A stretch of 64,000 bases of DNA from Profundibacter sp033851955. GTDB taxonomy: Bacteria > Pseudomonadota > Alphaproteobacteria > Rhodobacterales > Rhodobacteraceae. Shown one piece after another: positions 27,150 through 35,497 of the stretch (the first letter of the stretch is position 1; each line of letters begins with the position of its first letter). A program made the translations under genes and the position numbers. The stretch lies in contig JAWSVK010000006.1 of assembly GCA_033851955.1 (NCBI GenBank), positions 124,001-188,000 on the forward strand, in the 5' to 3' direction. The notes under the pieces are model-generated. The model saw only the letters and a program-made list of their open reading frames with translations, did not search any database and had not been told where the DNA came from.

Positions 27150-28163
27150 TCATATGTGATTGGTCGGACTCATATTTCCCCCCAACAGGTCGGATCGGCC
27201 ACGCAGCATGTTCATGATTTGCACTAATGCTGCAGTGATTTCTGGCTCGGACAATGCGTGCCCTGACATCGGCACCATTTGCAAATCTGCCTTTGGCATA
27301 GCCTTGGCAACTCGCCATGCAGAGGTTGGCGGACAAATCATATCATATCGGCCCTGAACGATACTGGTAGGAATATGCGCAATGTTGGGCAGGTTTTCAA
27401 CGATCCAGTCGTCATGCTTTAAAAACCCAGCATTGACGAAATAGTGGTTTTCCAACCGCGCAAAGGCCAAGGCATAATCGGCCGGTGGGTGCCCAACTGC
27501 GCCATTGTTTTTTATCGACGCCAGCGCATTTTCCCAGGACGACCACGCCCGCGCAAAGCGAACTTTGGTATCGCGATCACCAGTGAACAACCGCTTATGG
27601 TAGGCCGCGATCAAATCATCGCGCTCATCTACCGGTACCATAGCTTCGAACCTTTCCCACAGGTCTGGCCAGAACTTTCCAGCTCCACCGCCATAAAACC
27701 AATCCAGTTCGGATTGTGTCATCAGGAACACGCCGCGCAAAACCAAATGAGCAGCGCGATCAGGGTGCGTCAACGCATAGATCAGCGTCAAGGTCGCGCC
27801 CCAGCTGCCGCCAAAAACCACCCATCGGTCGATATCAAGCGCGGTGCGAATGCGTTCAATATCCGCCACCAGATGCCACGTCGTATTGGCCTCAACAGTC
27901 GCATGCGGCTTTGAGCGCCCACACCCGCGTTGATCAAACAAAATGATGCGGTAAAAATCTGGATCGAAAAAACGCCGCATCGCCGGGCTGCAACCACCAC
28001 CAGGTCCGCCATGCAACACCACCACCGGCACCCCATCAGGGTTGCCACATTGCTCAACATAAATCGTGTGGCCATCGCCCACGTCCAGCATTCGCGTGTC
28101 AAATGGTGTGGTTTGCGCAAATAGGTGTTGGGATGCGCTCTTTTGCCCTGCGTTCTTATCCAT
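27150..28163 (-). CDS. pip: Proline iminopeptidase (prolyl aminopeptidase)
   Basis: 337 aa alpha/beta hydrolase of the S33 peptidase family. Releases N-terminal proline from peptides in the cytoplasm. The oxyanion region is VVVLHGGPGGGCSP, the motif DQRGCGRS follows, and the nucleophile elbow is GGSWGATL. The ending SGHALSEPEI carries the catalytic histidine. I use the ATG at 28163 (AGG 6 nt upstream); the longer frame to 28322 would run through the start of ubiG. It is divergent from ubiG with 49 bases between starts, which contain the palindrome CCTATATAGG. Confidence 0.94.
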   Translation of the reverse strand: MDKNAGQKSASQHLFAQTTPFDTRMLDVGDGHTIYVEQCGNPDGVPVVVLHGGPGGGCSPAMRRFFDPDFYRIILFDQRGCGRSKPHATVEANTTWHLVADIERIRTALDIDRWVVFGGSWGATLTLIYALTHPDRAAHLVLRGVFLMTQSELDWFYGGGAGKFWPDLWERFEAMVPVDERDDLIAAYHKRLFTGDRDTKVRFARAWSSWENALASIKNNGAVGHPPADYALAFARLENHYFVNAGFLKHDDWIVENLPNIAHIPTSIVQGRYDMICPPTSAWRVAKAMPKADLQMVPMSGHALSEPEITAALVQIMNMLRGRSDLLGGNMSPTNHI

Positions 28164-28212
28164 AAATGACCTATATAGGATTCTAAGACCAATTGACCAT
28201 ACGGAGATCACA

Positions 28213-28956
28213 ATGCAAGCCAGCCAGACAACAGTTGACCCAGCCGAAGTCGCCAAGTTCGAGGCAATGGCTGCGGAATGGTGGGATGTGAACGGAAAAT
28301 TCAAACCCTTGCACATGCTCAACCCCTGTCGGCTCGACTATATAACACAACAGATCGCCGCCCTGTTTGATCGCGATTTGACGACAGCGGCGCCATTTGA
28401 CGGGCTTCGGCTGTTGGACATCGGTTGCGGTGGTGGATTGTTATCCGAACCCATGTCGCGGTTGGGGGCCACCGTGGTTGGGGCTGACGCGGCTGAAGGA
28501 AATATCCCCGTCGCGCAGGTCCATGCCGATCAGCAAGGGTTAGAGATCGATTACCGCTATACCACCGCCGAGGCATTGGCTGAGGCAGGTGAGCAATTCG
28601 ACGTGGTTTTGAACATGGAAGTTGTCGAACATGTGGCCGATCCATTGGCCTATTTGACGGCTTGCCAAAGATTGCTAAAATCTGGCGGGCTGATGCTTTG
28701 CTCCACGTTGAACCGCAACCCCAAAAGCTTTGCTGTCGCCATAATAGGCGCCGAACATATTATGCGCTGGTTGCCCAAAGGCACCCACGAATGGCGCAAA
28801 TTCATCACACCGGATGAATTGTGTGAATTGATCAAAACCGCAGGATTAGAGCCTACTGATCGCAGCGGATTCGTCTTTAATCCGATCACTTGGTCGTGGT
28901 CCATATCCAATCGAGATCTGTCGGTGAACTATGTAACAGCCAGCATTAAGCGCTAG
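28213..28956 (+). CDS. ubiG: Ubiquinone biosynthesis O-methyltransferase
   Basis: 247 aa. SAM-dependent enzyme that performs the two O-methylations of the ubiquinone ring. The N-terminus EVAKFEAMAAEWWDVNGKFK and the segment LHMLNPCRLDYI are UbiG signatures. SAM motif I is LLDIGCGGGLLSEPM, followed by NMEVVEHVADP. The start at 28213 has GGAG 6 nt upstream; the extended frame to 28066 overlaps the divergent pip gene. Its stop and that of the MarR gene share the tetranucleotide CTAG. Confidence 0.97.
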   Translation: MQASQTTVDPAEVAKFEAMAAEWWDVNGKFKPLHMLNPCRLDYITQQIAALFDRDLTTAAPFDGLRLLDIGCGGGLLSEPMSRLGATVVGADAAEGNIPVAQVHADQQGLEIDYRYTTAEALAEAGEQFDVVLNMEVVEHVADPLAYLTACQRLLKSGGLMLCSTLNRNPKSFAVAIIGAEHIMRWLPKGTHEWRKFITPDELCELIKTAGLEPTDRSGFVFNPITWSWSISNRDLSVNYVTASIKR

Positions 28957-29396
28957 GTATTTTCATCCATTTGATCACGAAATTCGCGCAAAACCGGTAA
29001 AGCAGCCCGCACTTTTTCAATGCCGATGGTTTCAACAACTTTGGCAATAATTGGTGCAATCGCATTCAGTGCCACATCACGGGCAGCGCGGCCAGCAGGG
29101 CTGATCGTGACATGTTTACGCCGCGCGTCATCCCAATCCGGACGGATGTGAATGTGCCCAGCCCATTCCAGTTTGTTCAACGTATTGGTCATCGCCCCAC
29201 GGGTGACATGAAATGCGTTGGCAAGCTGTGCAGGTGATCGTTCTGCATTCGCGGTTGTCAAATGGTTCAAAACTGAAAAATGCGACAACTCCATACCCTT
29301 TGGTAGGGCTTTAGATAATCGGTTACGCGCCAGCTGATCGCTCATAAAAATTTCGCCAAAAAGCGCGATGGCAAGGCTGTCTGTTGTGTCTGTCAT
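28953..29396 (-). CDS. MarR family transcriptional regulator
   Basis: 147 aa. Winged-helix DNA-binding protein: SHFSVLNHLTTA, the recognition region SPAQLANAFHVTRGAMTNTLNKLEWAG (helix-turn-helix, in two parts), and the wing RRKHVTISPAGRAA. Members are usually dimeric repressors released by small ligands; target and ligand are unknown. The start overlaps the stop of the nitrilase gene as ATGA, so it is the last gene of a comF-grxC-nit-marR operon. Confidence 0.92.
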   Translation of the reverse strand: MTDTTDSLAIALFGEIFMSDQLARNRLSKALPKGMELSHFSVLNHLTTANAERSPAQLANAFHVTRGAMTNTLNKLEWAGHIHIRPDWDDARRKHVTISPAGRAARDVALNAIAPIIAKVVETIGIEKVRAALPVLREFRDQMDENT

Positions 29397-30226
29397 TTCG
29401 GCGCTCCGTATTCGCGGTCATGCGACAGAGATGGAATTTTTCGCCGCGCTTTATCAACCTCGGAAATATCGAAATCTACCAGCGTTAGACCCGCTTTTTC
29501 ACCACCATCTGCCAAAACTTCACCCCATGGTGACACGGCTAATGAATGACCGTAGGTGCTGCGCTTACCGCCCGTCGTAGACTCATGGGTGCCGCATTGG
29601 GCCGGCGCAAAAACATAGCAACCCGTTTCAATGGCCCGCGCCCGCAACAGTGTTTCCCAATGCGCCGCCCCCGATACCGGTGAAAATGCGGCAGGGCCAG
29701 TCAGGATTTTGGCGCCTTTTTGGGCCAAATCACGATGCAAATGCGGAAACCGCACGTCATAGCAAATGGTCATACCGACCGTTGCAAAATCAGTTTTTGC
29801 GGTCACAGCCTGTTCACCTGGTCGATAACCAGCAGATTCGCGATAGGTTTCAGCCTTGCTAATTTCAACATCAAACATATGGATTTTGTCATAGCGTGCC
29901 ACGACCCGCCCCTGCGGTGAAATCATAAACGAACGATTGGCGAATCGCCCGTCGGCGTCCTTGGTTTTGAGCGCCAATGACCCAATCAGGACCCAGACGC
30001 CCAGCGCCTCGGCCTCGACGCGCATCGCGTCAAGCGTTGGGTCATCCGCCTCATGACAAAGCACCGATTGTTGATGTGACCGGCTTTCAGAAACACAGTT
30101 CGTTACCTCAGGTGTGAGCAAAAACTCAGCCCCTTTGGCGACTGCCTCACGCATAAAATCAACAACCTGTGGAATGTTTTCTGTCGGCTGATCAGACGAA
30201 TTCAGCTGGATTAGAGCCGCTTTCAT
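29393..30226 (-). CDS. Carbon-nitrogen hydrolase (Nit/omega-amidase type)
   Basis: 277 aa of the nitrilase superfamily. The Glu-Lys-Cys catalytic triad is visible: TPEVTN, RYDKIHMFDV and TICYDVRFPH. In the Nit2-like branch these enzymes hydrolyse deaminated glutathione or alpha-keto acid amides. That branch fits the DKIHMFDV signature, but the exact substrate is an inference. It lies 3 bases after grxC and overlaps marR by 4 bases. Clustering with glutaredoxin is compatible with a glutathione-repair role. Confidence 0.9.
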   Translation of the reverse strand: MKAALIQLNSSDQPTENIPQVVDFMREAVAKGAEFLLTPEVTNCVSESRSHQQSVLCHEADDPTLDAMRVEAEALGVWVLIGSLALKTKDADGRFANRSFMISPQGRVVARYDKIHMFDVEISKAETYRESAGYRPGEQAVTAKTDFATVGMTICYDVRFPHLHRDLAQKGAKILTGPAAFSPVSGAAHWETLLRARAIETGCYVFAPAQCGTHESTTGGKRSTYGHSLAVSPWGEVLADGGEKAGLTLVDFDISEVDKARRKIPSLSHDREYGAPK

Positions 30227-30229
30227 ACC

Positions 30230-30487
30230 CTACCCCACCAACATCAGATCAAGTTTACCCGCACGTTCTAACGCGTGCAGTTCGTCGCAACCACCGACAT
30301 GATTGTCCCCGACAAATATCTGGGGAACAGTGTGCCCACCGTTGGCGCGACTCATCATTTCCTGACGTTTGGCGGAATCAGAACTGACATCGTATTCTGT
30401 AAACTCCACACCTTTACCCGCAAGCAACCGCTTGGCCGCCACACAAAACCCGCAAAAGTTTGACGTATAGATTTCAACTGTTTTCAT
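30230..30487 (-). CDS. grxC: Glutaredoxin 3
   Basis: 85 aa thioredoxin-fold protein that reduces disulfides with glutathione. The active site is CGFC (in NFCGFCVAAKRLL) rather than the CPYC of enterobacterial Grx3. TVPQIFVGDNHVGGCDEL carries the cis-proline and the GG glutathione-binding turn. Length is normal. It lies between comF and the nitrilase gene on the same strand. Confidence 0.95.
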   Translation of the reverse strand: MKTVEIYTSNFCGFCVAAKRLLAGKGVEFTEYDVSSDSAKRQEMMSRANGGHTVPQIFVGDNHVGGCDELHALERAGKLDLMLVG

Positions 30488-30523
30488 TGCCGCTTCCCTA
30501 TCGTTTTGCCGGACTATAGGGAT

Positions 30524-31240
30524 TTATGCGTCCTTCGCAACGCGTGCCAGTGTCACGATGTTAACATCCGCGGCGCCCGCAGCCAAACAGGCCTCGGTAC
30601 AGGCTGCCAAAGTGGCACCCGACGTCATTACATCGTCAACCAATAGGATGCTGCGCCCAACCAGACGGTGGCGCCGCTTTGGGTTCACTCTGATAGAATC
30701 TGCCAACATCAAAAATCGGGCTTCGCGGCTCAAGCCATCCAACGATCGTGTGCGTTTTGTTCGCGTCAGCAGATCAAGGCAAAGCGACTGGTCCGTTACT
30801 TTGGCAAGGCCGCTGGCCAACAACGCTGACTGGTTATAGCGCCGCTTCATCAATCGCATCCAGTGTAACGGAACCGGCGCAATCAAGGTGTTGGCATCCA
30901 ACAACGGATTTGCAGCCCGCGCTAGCCAATGACCCGCAGGGTGGGCCAAATCAAGTCGATCACCATGCTTAAACGCCAATACCATCTTGCGCGCATTGCC
31001 CTGATACTGCATCGCTGCGCGACCCATCGTCCAGGGACGGGCGACGACCATACAATCATCACACATAATATGCTCGCCGGTGTCCTCACCTGGCAATGGG
31101 GTACCACATTTATCGCAACACAGGCCCGAAATAAATGGGGTATCGCGCCAGCACTTGCCACAAAGAGCATTGTCACCTTCAACCAAATCACGACAAGAAA
31201 TGCATTGTGAAGGGTAGATCAGATGAAGTGCTGATTGCAT
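30524..31240 (-). CDS. comF: ComF family phosphoribosyltransferase-like protein
   Basis: 238 aa. The N-terminus holds cysteine pairs for zinc binding (CISCRDLVEG, LCGKCW, CCDKCGTPLPG, MCDDC). The C-terminus has the PRPP-binding signature ILLVDDVMTSGATL. ComF proteins are needed for DNA uptake in competent bacteria, but the exact reaction is unknown and natural competence is not shown here. It is divergent from the methyltransferase-like gene with 45 bases between starts and heads the comF-grxC-nit-marR operon. Confidence 0.92.
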   Translation of the reverse strand: MQSALHLIYPSQCISCRDLVEGDNALCGKCWRDTPFISGLCCDKCGTPLPGEDTGEHIMCDDCMVVARPWTMGRAAMQYQGNARKMVLAFKHGDRLDLAHPAGHWLARAANPLLDANTLIAPVPLHWMRLMKRRYNQSALLASGLAKVTDQSLCLDLLTRTKRTRSLDGLSREARFLMLADSIRVNPKRRHRLVGRSILLVDDVMTSGATLAACTEACLAAGAADVNIVTLARVAKDA

Positions 31241-31285
31241 TTTGTGTCGTTCCTTCTAGATTGCCCGCAGCCAAAGGACCACGTG

Positions 31286-32134
31286 ATGCAAAAGCCACCT
31301 CAGCTAACCGATCGCACCGCACTCGAGCGTTTTCGAGCCCGCGCCTTGCGATCCAGCAATCCTGCATTGTTCCTGCAAGAAGAGGCTGCCTTCGAGATCA
31401 ATGAAAGACTGAACGAGGTTAATAGAACGTTTACAGCCATCGCAATTGTGACTCCTTTTGCCGATTTGTGGCGAAATTTGCTGCCAAACGCCGAAATTGT
31501 CCCAGATGGTGAGCTGCTCAATTTAAAACCCGAAACCTATGATTTGGTGATCCACGCCATGTCGTTGCATTGGGCAAACGATTTTGTCGGGCAGCTGATC
31601 CAGTGCCGCCGTGCCTTAAAACCGGATGGATTGTTTTTGGGCGCTTGCTTTGGTGGAGAAACCTTAACCGAACTACGCGTCGCCTTGGCCGAGGCTGAGG
31701 TTGCCATCGCGGGCGGCCTATCACCTCGGGTTGCACCGATGGGAGAGATACGCGATTTGGGCGCGTTATTGCAACGCGCAGACTTTGCGATGCCGGTCGC
31801 AGACACAGCAACCAAAACTGTTACATATGCAAATATGCAAGGATTAGTGACTGATTTGCGCCTGATGGGGGAAACCAATGCGCAAACCGCTCGACACAAA
31901 TCCTTTGCCCCGCGCGCGCTGTTTGAAACGGCCAGCCAGATATATAAAGAAGCCTTTGCAACACACGATGGGCGCATTGCCGCGACATTCGAAATGATTT
32001 TTCTAACCGGTTGGGCCCCTGATGAAAGCCAACCCAAACCTCTGCGCCCGGGTTCCGCAAAGGCGCGACTGGCGGACGCTCTAAACACCCATGAAAGCAC
32101 CCTACCCGACACTGCGCCAAATAGGCGCAATTGA
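31286..32134 (+). CDS. Methyltransferase-like protein (BioC/NDUFAF5-related) lacking canonical SAM motif I
   Basis: 282 aa. It matches the NDUFAF5/BioC-like family in its later motifs: ETYDLVIHAMSLHWANDFVG, QCRRALKPDGLFLGACFGGETLTELRVAL and EMIFLTGWAPDES. The N-terminal ALERFRARAL and AAFEINERL are also family-like. The region expected to carry the glycine-rich SAM loop reads IVTPFADLWRNLLP and is shortened, so SAM binding is doubtful. The start at 31286 has AAAGGA 6 nt upstream. It precedes hemH on the same strand by 57 bases. Confidence 0.82.
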   Translation: MQKPPQLTDRTALERFRARALRSSNPALFLQEEAAFEINERLNEVNRTFTAIAIVTPFADLWRNLLPNAEIVPDGELLNLKPETYDLVIHAMSLHWANDFVGQLIQCRRALKPDGLFLGACFGGETLTELRVALAEAEVAIAGGLSPRVAPMGEIRDLGALLQRADFAMPVADTATKTVTYANMQGLVTDLRLMGETNAQTARHKSFAPRALFETASQIYKEAFATHDGRIAATFEMIFLTGWAPDESQPKPLRPGSAKARLADALNTHESTLPDTAPNRRN

Positions 32135-32191
32135 CCTGAGCTGGAAATCCACTATTTCCGGATCATACCTTTCAAGAAAGCAAGCATAGAT

Positions 32192-33223
32192 ATGTCAGCG
32201 AACAGCCCCAACAGTGACCCCACCGTGTCTGCAAAAAAAATCGGTGTTCTTGTTGCCAATCTGGGCACGCCTGATGGGTATGATTATTGGTCAATGCGGC
32301 GTTATCTGAACGAATTTTTGTCGGACCGCCGCGTCATCGATTACCCCGCTTGGAAATGGCAACCGCTGCTGCAGCTTGCCATTCTAACCAAACGCCCCTT
32401 CAGCTCGGGCGCGGCATACAAATCGATCTGGAACGAGGCCGAAAACGAAAGCCCGTTGTTGACCATCACCAAACAGCAAACGGCGAAATTGAAAACGGTT
32501 TTGGAAAAACAATATGGTGCCAATGTAATGGTTGATTTCTGCATGCGCTATGGCAACCCATCAACAAAATCCAAAACCCGAGCGATGGTCAAAGCAGGTT
32601 GCGACAAAATCCTGTTCTTTCCGCTCTATCCGCAATACGCGGGCGCGACCACCGCCACTGCGAATGAAGCGTTCTTTCAGTCCCTTAAAGTTGAAAAATG
32701 GCAACCTGCTGTGCGCACTGTTCCAGCCTATTTTGGCAATCCAGATTACATCGCCGCCTTGGCAAAATCCGTCGAGACAGCCTATGCAAAGCTCACATCA
32801 ATGCCCGACCATTTGATCGTATCCTATCATGGCATGCCAACACGATACCTGAGCCAAGGCGATCCCTATTTTCATCAATGTCATCAAACTACACAACTGC
32901 TGGGTGAAAAACTGGGTTGGAAAGACGGCCATCTGATCACCACGTTCCAATCAAAATTCGGTCCCGAAGAATGGCTAAAACCCGCCACCGTTGAACAAGT
33001 GGCGCAGCTTGCCCAAGGCGGCAAAAAGAACATCGCAGTGATAGCGCCAGCGTTTTCAGCCGATTGTATCGAAACACTTGAGGAGATCAACGTGGAGATT
33101 TGTGAAAGTTTTGAAGCAGCGGGCGGGACGGATTTTACTTATATTCCCTGCCTGAACGACGACGATGCACACATCACTGCATTGGCAAAAATCATCAAAA
33201 ACAATCTGAGTGGCTGGATATAA
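32192..33223 (+). CDS. hemH: Ferrochelatase
   Basis: 343 aa. Inserts ferrous iron into protoporphyrin IX, the last step of heme synthesis, at the membrane face. Typical features are VLVANLGTPDG at the N-terminus, YPQYAGATTA, the catalytic histidine in LIVSYHGMPTRY, and FSADCIETLEEI near the C-terminus. A strong hairpin terminator follows 17 bases after the stop. Confidence 0.98.
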   Translation: MSANSPNSDPTVSAKKIGVLVANLGTPDGYDYWSMRRYLNEFLSDRRVIDYPAWKWQPLLQLAILTKRPFSSGAAYKSIWNEAENESPLLTITKQQTAKLKTVLEKQYGANVMVDFCMRYGNPSTKSKTRAMVKAGCDKILFFPLYPQYAGATTATANEAFFQSLKVEKWQPAVRTVPAYFGNPDYIAALAKSVETAYAKLTSMPDHLIVSYHGMPTRYLSQGDPYFHQCHQTTQLLGEKLGWKDGHLITTFQSKFGPEEWLKPATVEQVAQLAQGGKKNIAVIAPAFSADCIETLEEINVEICESFEAAGGTDFTYIPCLNDDDAHITALAKIIKNNLSGWI

Positions 33224-33234
33224 CCACTGGCCAC

Positions 33235-33267
33235 AAAAAAGGCGGTGGAATTTACCACCGCCTTTTT
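33235..33267. terminator. Bidirectional intrinsic terminator after hemH
   Basis: GGCGGTGG (33241-33248) and CCACCGCC (33255-33262) form a perfect 8-bp stem with a 6-base loop (AATTTA). A run of T follows on the plus side (33263-33267) and a run of A precedes (33235-33240), so it works for both hemH and the convergent small secreted-protein gene. Confidence 0.9.
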
Positions 33268-33289
33268 CGAAATCTGTAGAACTTCTGAG

Positions 33290-33469
33290 TTAGTTAGCTG
33301 CAGCAGCCAGAACCAAAAGCAGGATCAATGGAACAACAATGCCGCCACCAGAAGAAGAAGTTGTTTCGTCAACAACAACAATAGGGTCCATCACTGGCGC
33401 AAGAGTGTTACCAGCGAACGCGGTAGAGGCAGCAACTGTCAGAGCAGCAGCAAGTGCGATTTTTTTCAT
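33290..33469 (-). CDS. Small secreted or membrane peptide with Ser/Gly linker, function unknown
   Basis: 59 aa. The N-terminus KKIALAAALTVAASTAFAG is a clear Sec signal sequence with cleavage likely after AFA. The mature part has an acidic valine-rich segment (DPIVVVDET), a TSSSSGGG-type linker and a hydrophobic C-terminal helix (IVVPLILLLVLAAAA) ending in Asn. Without the signal it would be only about 40 residues, probably anchored in the inner membrane. The ribosome-binding site AGGAAG lies 5-6 nt upstream of the ATG. A shared terminator with hemH follows. Similar short peptides next to hemH are, from memory, widespread in Rhodobacteraceae; their role is unknown. Confidence 0.85.
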   Translation of the reverse strand: MKKIALAAALTVAASTAFAGNTLAPVMDPIVVVDETTSSSGGGIVVPLILLLVLAAAAN

Positions 33470-33621
33470 TTTTATCTTCCTTTTTTCGTGTGGTAGAAAA
33501 TCTACTGCGATTTACAGCGTGATTTACCCAAAATAATTAAGCTCGTATAGATTCAATAACCCCATACGCGCAAGAAACTCAAGCCTAACGCATGTTGATA
33601 GGGCATATTGAGGTCACAACG

Positions 33622-34221
33622 TCAAATAAGCAACACTTGTGTGCCAACTTTAGCAAATGAGAATAGTTCTGCGATATGCTCATTGTACAGGCCAATACAG
33701 CCGCTCGATGACCTGCGGCCAATTTTGCGCGTATCATGGGTGCCGTGGATTCGGTAATAGGTCCACGACAGATACAATGCATGGGTACCAAGCGGATTAT
33801 CAGGGCCCGGCCCAATGTAGGCAGGTAACTCAGGGTTGCGCTTTAACATTGATGACGTCGGGCGCCAACTTGGGCCATCGACTTTTTGAACAATTTGGGT
33901 GCGCCCACGCCGCGTCAAATCATCAGTCATTGGCACACTTGTTGGGTAAAGCTTGTAAATTGTCTCGTCAGCATTCCAATAATGCAAAGCACGTGATGTG
34001 GTATCAACCAATATCGCTCCGCCGCTTAGGCTGTTGAAATAGGGGCGCCATTCTAGGGATCTAAAGCTTGAAATGTTTCGGCGCGTGGCTGACGAAATTT
34101 CTGCTTCAATCTCTGTTGTACCTGTTTGGGCCAGTGCAGGCGCTGCAAGCGTACCCATTGTTGCCGCCGTTGAGCCTAAAAACAGGCGTCGATTCATTTT
34201 GCTGTTCACATCGTTACTCAT
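33622..34221 (-). CDS. L,D-transpeptidase (YkuD domain) with Tat-like signal
   Basis: 199 aa. Forms 3-3 cross-links in peptidoglycan or links proteins to it, in the periplasm. The N-terminus MNRRLFLGSTAA with ALA cleavage site resembles a twin-arginine signal. The YkuD catalytic motif is HGTHDTRKIGRRSSSGCIGL, with the catalytic cysteine in GCIGL (many family members have GCIRL). The M1 start at 34221 has GGAG 9 nt upstream; the ATG at 34197 is an alternative. It is divergent from the CAP-domain lipoprotein gene. Confidence 0.92.
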   Translation of the reverse strand: MSNDVNSKMNRRLFLGSTAATMGTLAAPALAQTGTTEIEAEISSATRRNISSFRSLEWRPYFNSLSGGAILVDTTSRALHYWNADETIYKLYPTSVPMTDDLTRRGRTQIVQKVDGPSWRPTSSMLKRNPELPAYIGPGPDNPLGTHALYLSWTYYRIHGTHDTRKIGRRSSSGCIGLYNEHIAELFSFAKVGTQVLLI

Positions 34222-34395
34222 CTAAATTCGCTCCGGTTGGGAATACGGTTGTGTTGCATCCTATATATGGCGAGAAAGACGCAGTCGCAAATCAAACAAG
34301 CGTTAACACGCCAAATCAACATAATGTGGGTTTGATCCGCAACGTTGATACCTATAGACGGGTTACGAACAACCAACAAAAGATGGCTTTTATTC

Positions 34396-34905
34396 ATGTC
34401 CAGACTATTTATTATCGCTTTTACTGCCCTTTTTGCCCTAAGCGCCTGCGTTGAGCAGGCCCCCACACTTGGGGCTGATGGCAAACCACTTCCTCGGGTT
34501 TACAGAATTTCAGCAGGTCAAACCGGTAAAATCCAACTGCGTATGTTAGATTCGATTAACGCCCTCAGAGGTGTGTCAGGGGCCTCGCCTTTGGTTTTGA
34601 ATTCACAGTTGACTGCAGCTGCAGCAACCCATTCGCGTGACATGTCAGTACAAAACCGCGCTTGGCACTTTGGTTCAGATGCCTCGTCGCCGCTCGATCG
34701 GGTTACTCGTGCTGGCTATACGGCTACGATGCGCGGTGAAAATATTTCTGAAACATACGAAACAGAAGTCGAAACACTAAGTGCTTGGATGGATAAGCCT
34801 GGCACGCGCAGTGTGATCTTGGATCCGAAATCTACCGATATGGGCTTTGCTTGGCACCAAGATGGCAACGGAAAAATTTGGTGGACGCTGGTTACTGGCG
34901 GCTAA
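34396..34905 (+). CDS. CAP/SCP-domain lipoprotein
   Basis: 169 aa. The signal peptide SRLFIIAFTALFALSAC ends in a lipobox (LSAC), so the mature protein is an acylated lipoprotein. The CAP (SCP/PR1, PF00188-type) fold is seen from MLDSINALRGVSGASPL, AAAATHSRDM, RGENI and AWMDKPGTRSVILDP, with WTLVTGG at the end. Bacterial members are secreted and of uncertain activity. I use the ATG at 34396, because the 17 residues in front of it in the longer frame are polar and unlike a signal. It lies between two L,D-transpeptidase genes, suggesting a cell-envelope role. Confidence 0.88.
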   Translation: MSRLFIIAFTALFALSACVEQAPTLGADGKPLPRVYRISAGQTGKIQLRMLDSINALRGVSGASPLVLNSQLTAAAATHSRDMSVQNRAWHFGSDASSPLDRVTRAGYTATMRGENISETYETEVETLSAWMDKPGTRSVILDPKSTDMGFAWHQDGNGKIWWTLVTGG

Positions 34906-34913
34906 TTTCTTAT

Positions 34914-34940
34914 GCCGATTACGGATGAATCGTAATCGGC
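34914..34940. other. Perfect 10-bp inverted repeat spanning a stop codon
   Basis: GCCGATTACG and CGTAATCGGC are separated by 7 bases. The repeat covers the last codons and the TAA of the L,D-transpeptidase gene, and begins 9 bases after the convergent CAP-lipoprotein gene ends. A U-run is absent on both sides, so it may act as a weak bidirectional terminator or as an RNA-stabilising hairpin. Confidence 0.65.
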
Positions 34941-35413
34941 GTACCATTTCTAACCATCGCAAAAATATCTCGCATTTGACGATCCGACACCGATATACAT
35001 CCAGCTGTCCAGTCTGGCTTGGGTGAATCAATTTTGCGTCGGCCACCGTGAATAAAGATGTCACCACCTGGCGGTTTACCCAGTGCTTTTGCTTTGGCAA
35101 CGTCCGCCGCATTCGGATATGAAATGCCGATAGACAGATAGAAGGTGCTGTTTGGATTGCGTCGGTTGATGACATACTCGCCCTCAGGCGTTCTGCCATC
35201 TCCCTCAATCTGTTTATGACCGGTAGGCGCAAAGCCCAACTCGATATTATAGCGCTCCAGCACTTTGTCATTGTGCATCAAATACATCTTATGGCGTTCT
35301 TTGTAAACGATCACGCGGGTGACTTCGGGGCCATTATAAGATTTGAATTTGGTCGCGCAGGCCCCGATAAAACCCACCACAGCCAACATCAATATAGTTT
35401 TAATAATACTCAT
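34919..35413 (-). CDS. L,D-transpeptidase family lipoprotein (YkuD/YafK-like)
   Basis: 164 aa. The N-terminus IIKTILMLAVVGFIGAC has a lipobox (IGAC). The catalytic motif is IFIHGG, then DWTAGCISVSDRQM with the nucleophile cysteine. Length and VYKERHKMYLMHNDKVLERY agree with the small YafK-like branch, which in E. coli includes an enzyme that detaches or attaches Braun-type lipoproteins; that role is not shown here. The stop lies in a perfect inverted repeat. It converges on the CAP lipoprotein gene. Confidence 0.9.
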   Translation of the reverse strand: MSIIKTILMLAVVGFIGACATKFKSYNGPEVTRVIVYKERHKMYLMHNDKVLERYNIELGFAPTGHKQIEGDGRTPEGEYVINRRNPNSTFYLSIGISYPNAADVAKAKALGKPPGGDIFIHGGRRKIDSPKPDWTAGCISVSDRQMRDIFAMVRNGTPITIHP

Positions 35414-35497
35414 TATTATGCCTGTTTTCCTGCTCTATTTTACACGCCATATAACACATTCAACCACCTCAGAAGATAGTATTCATCAACGCCCGCC

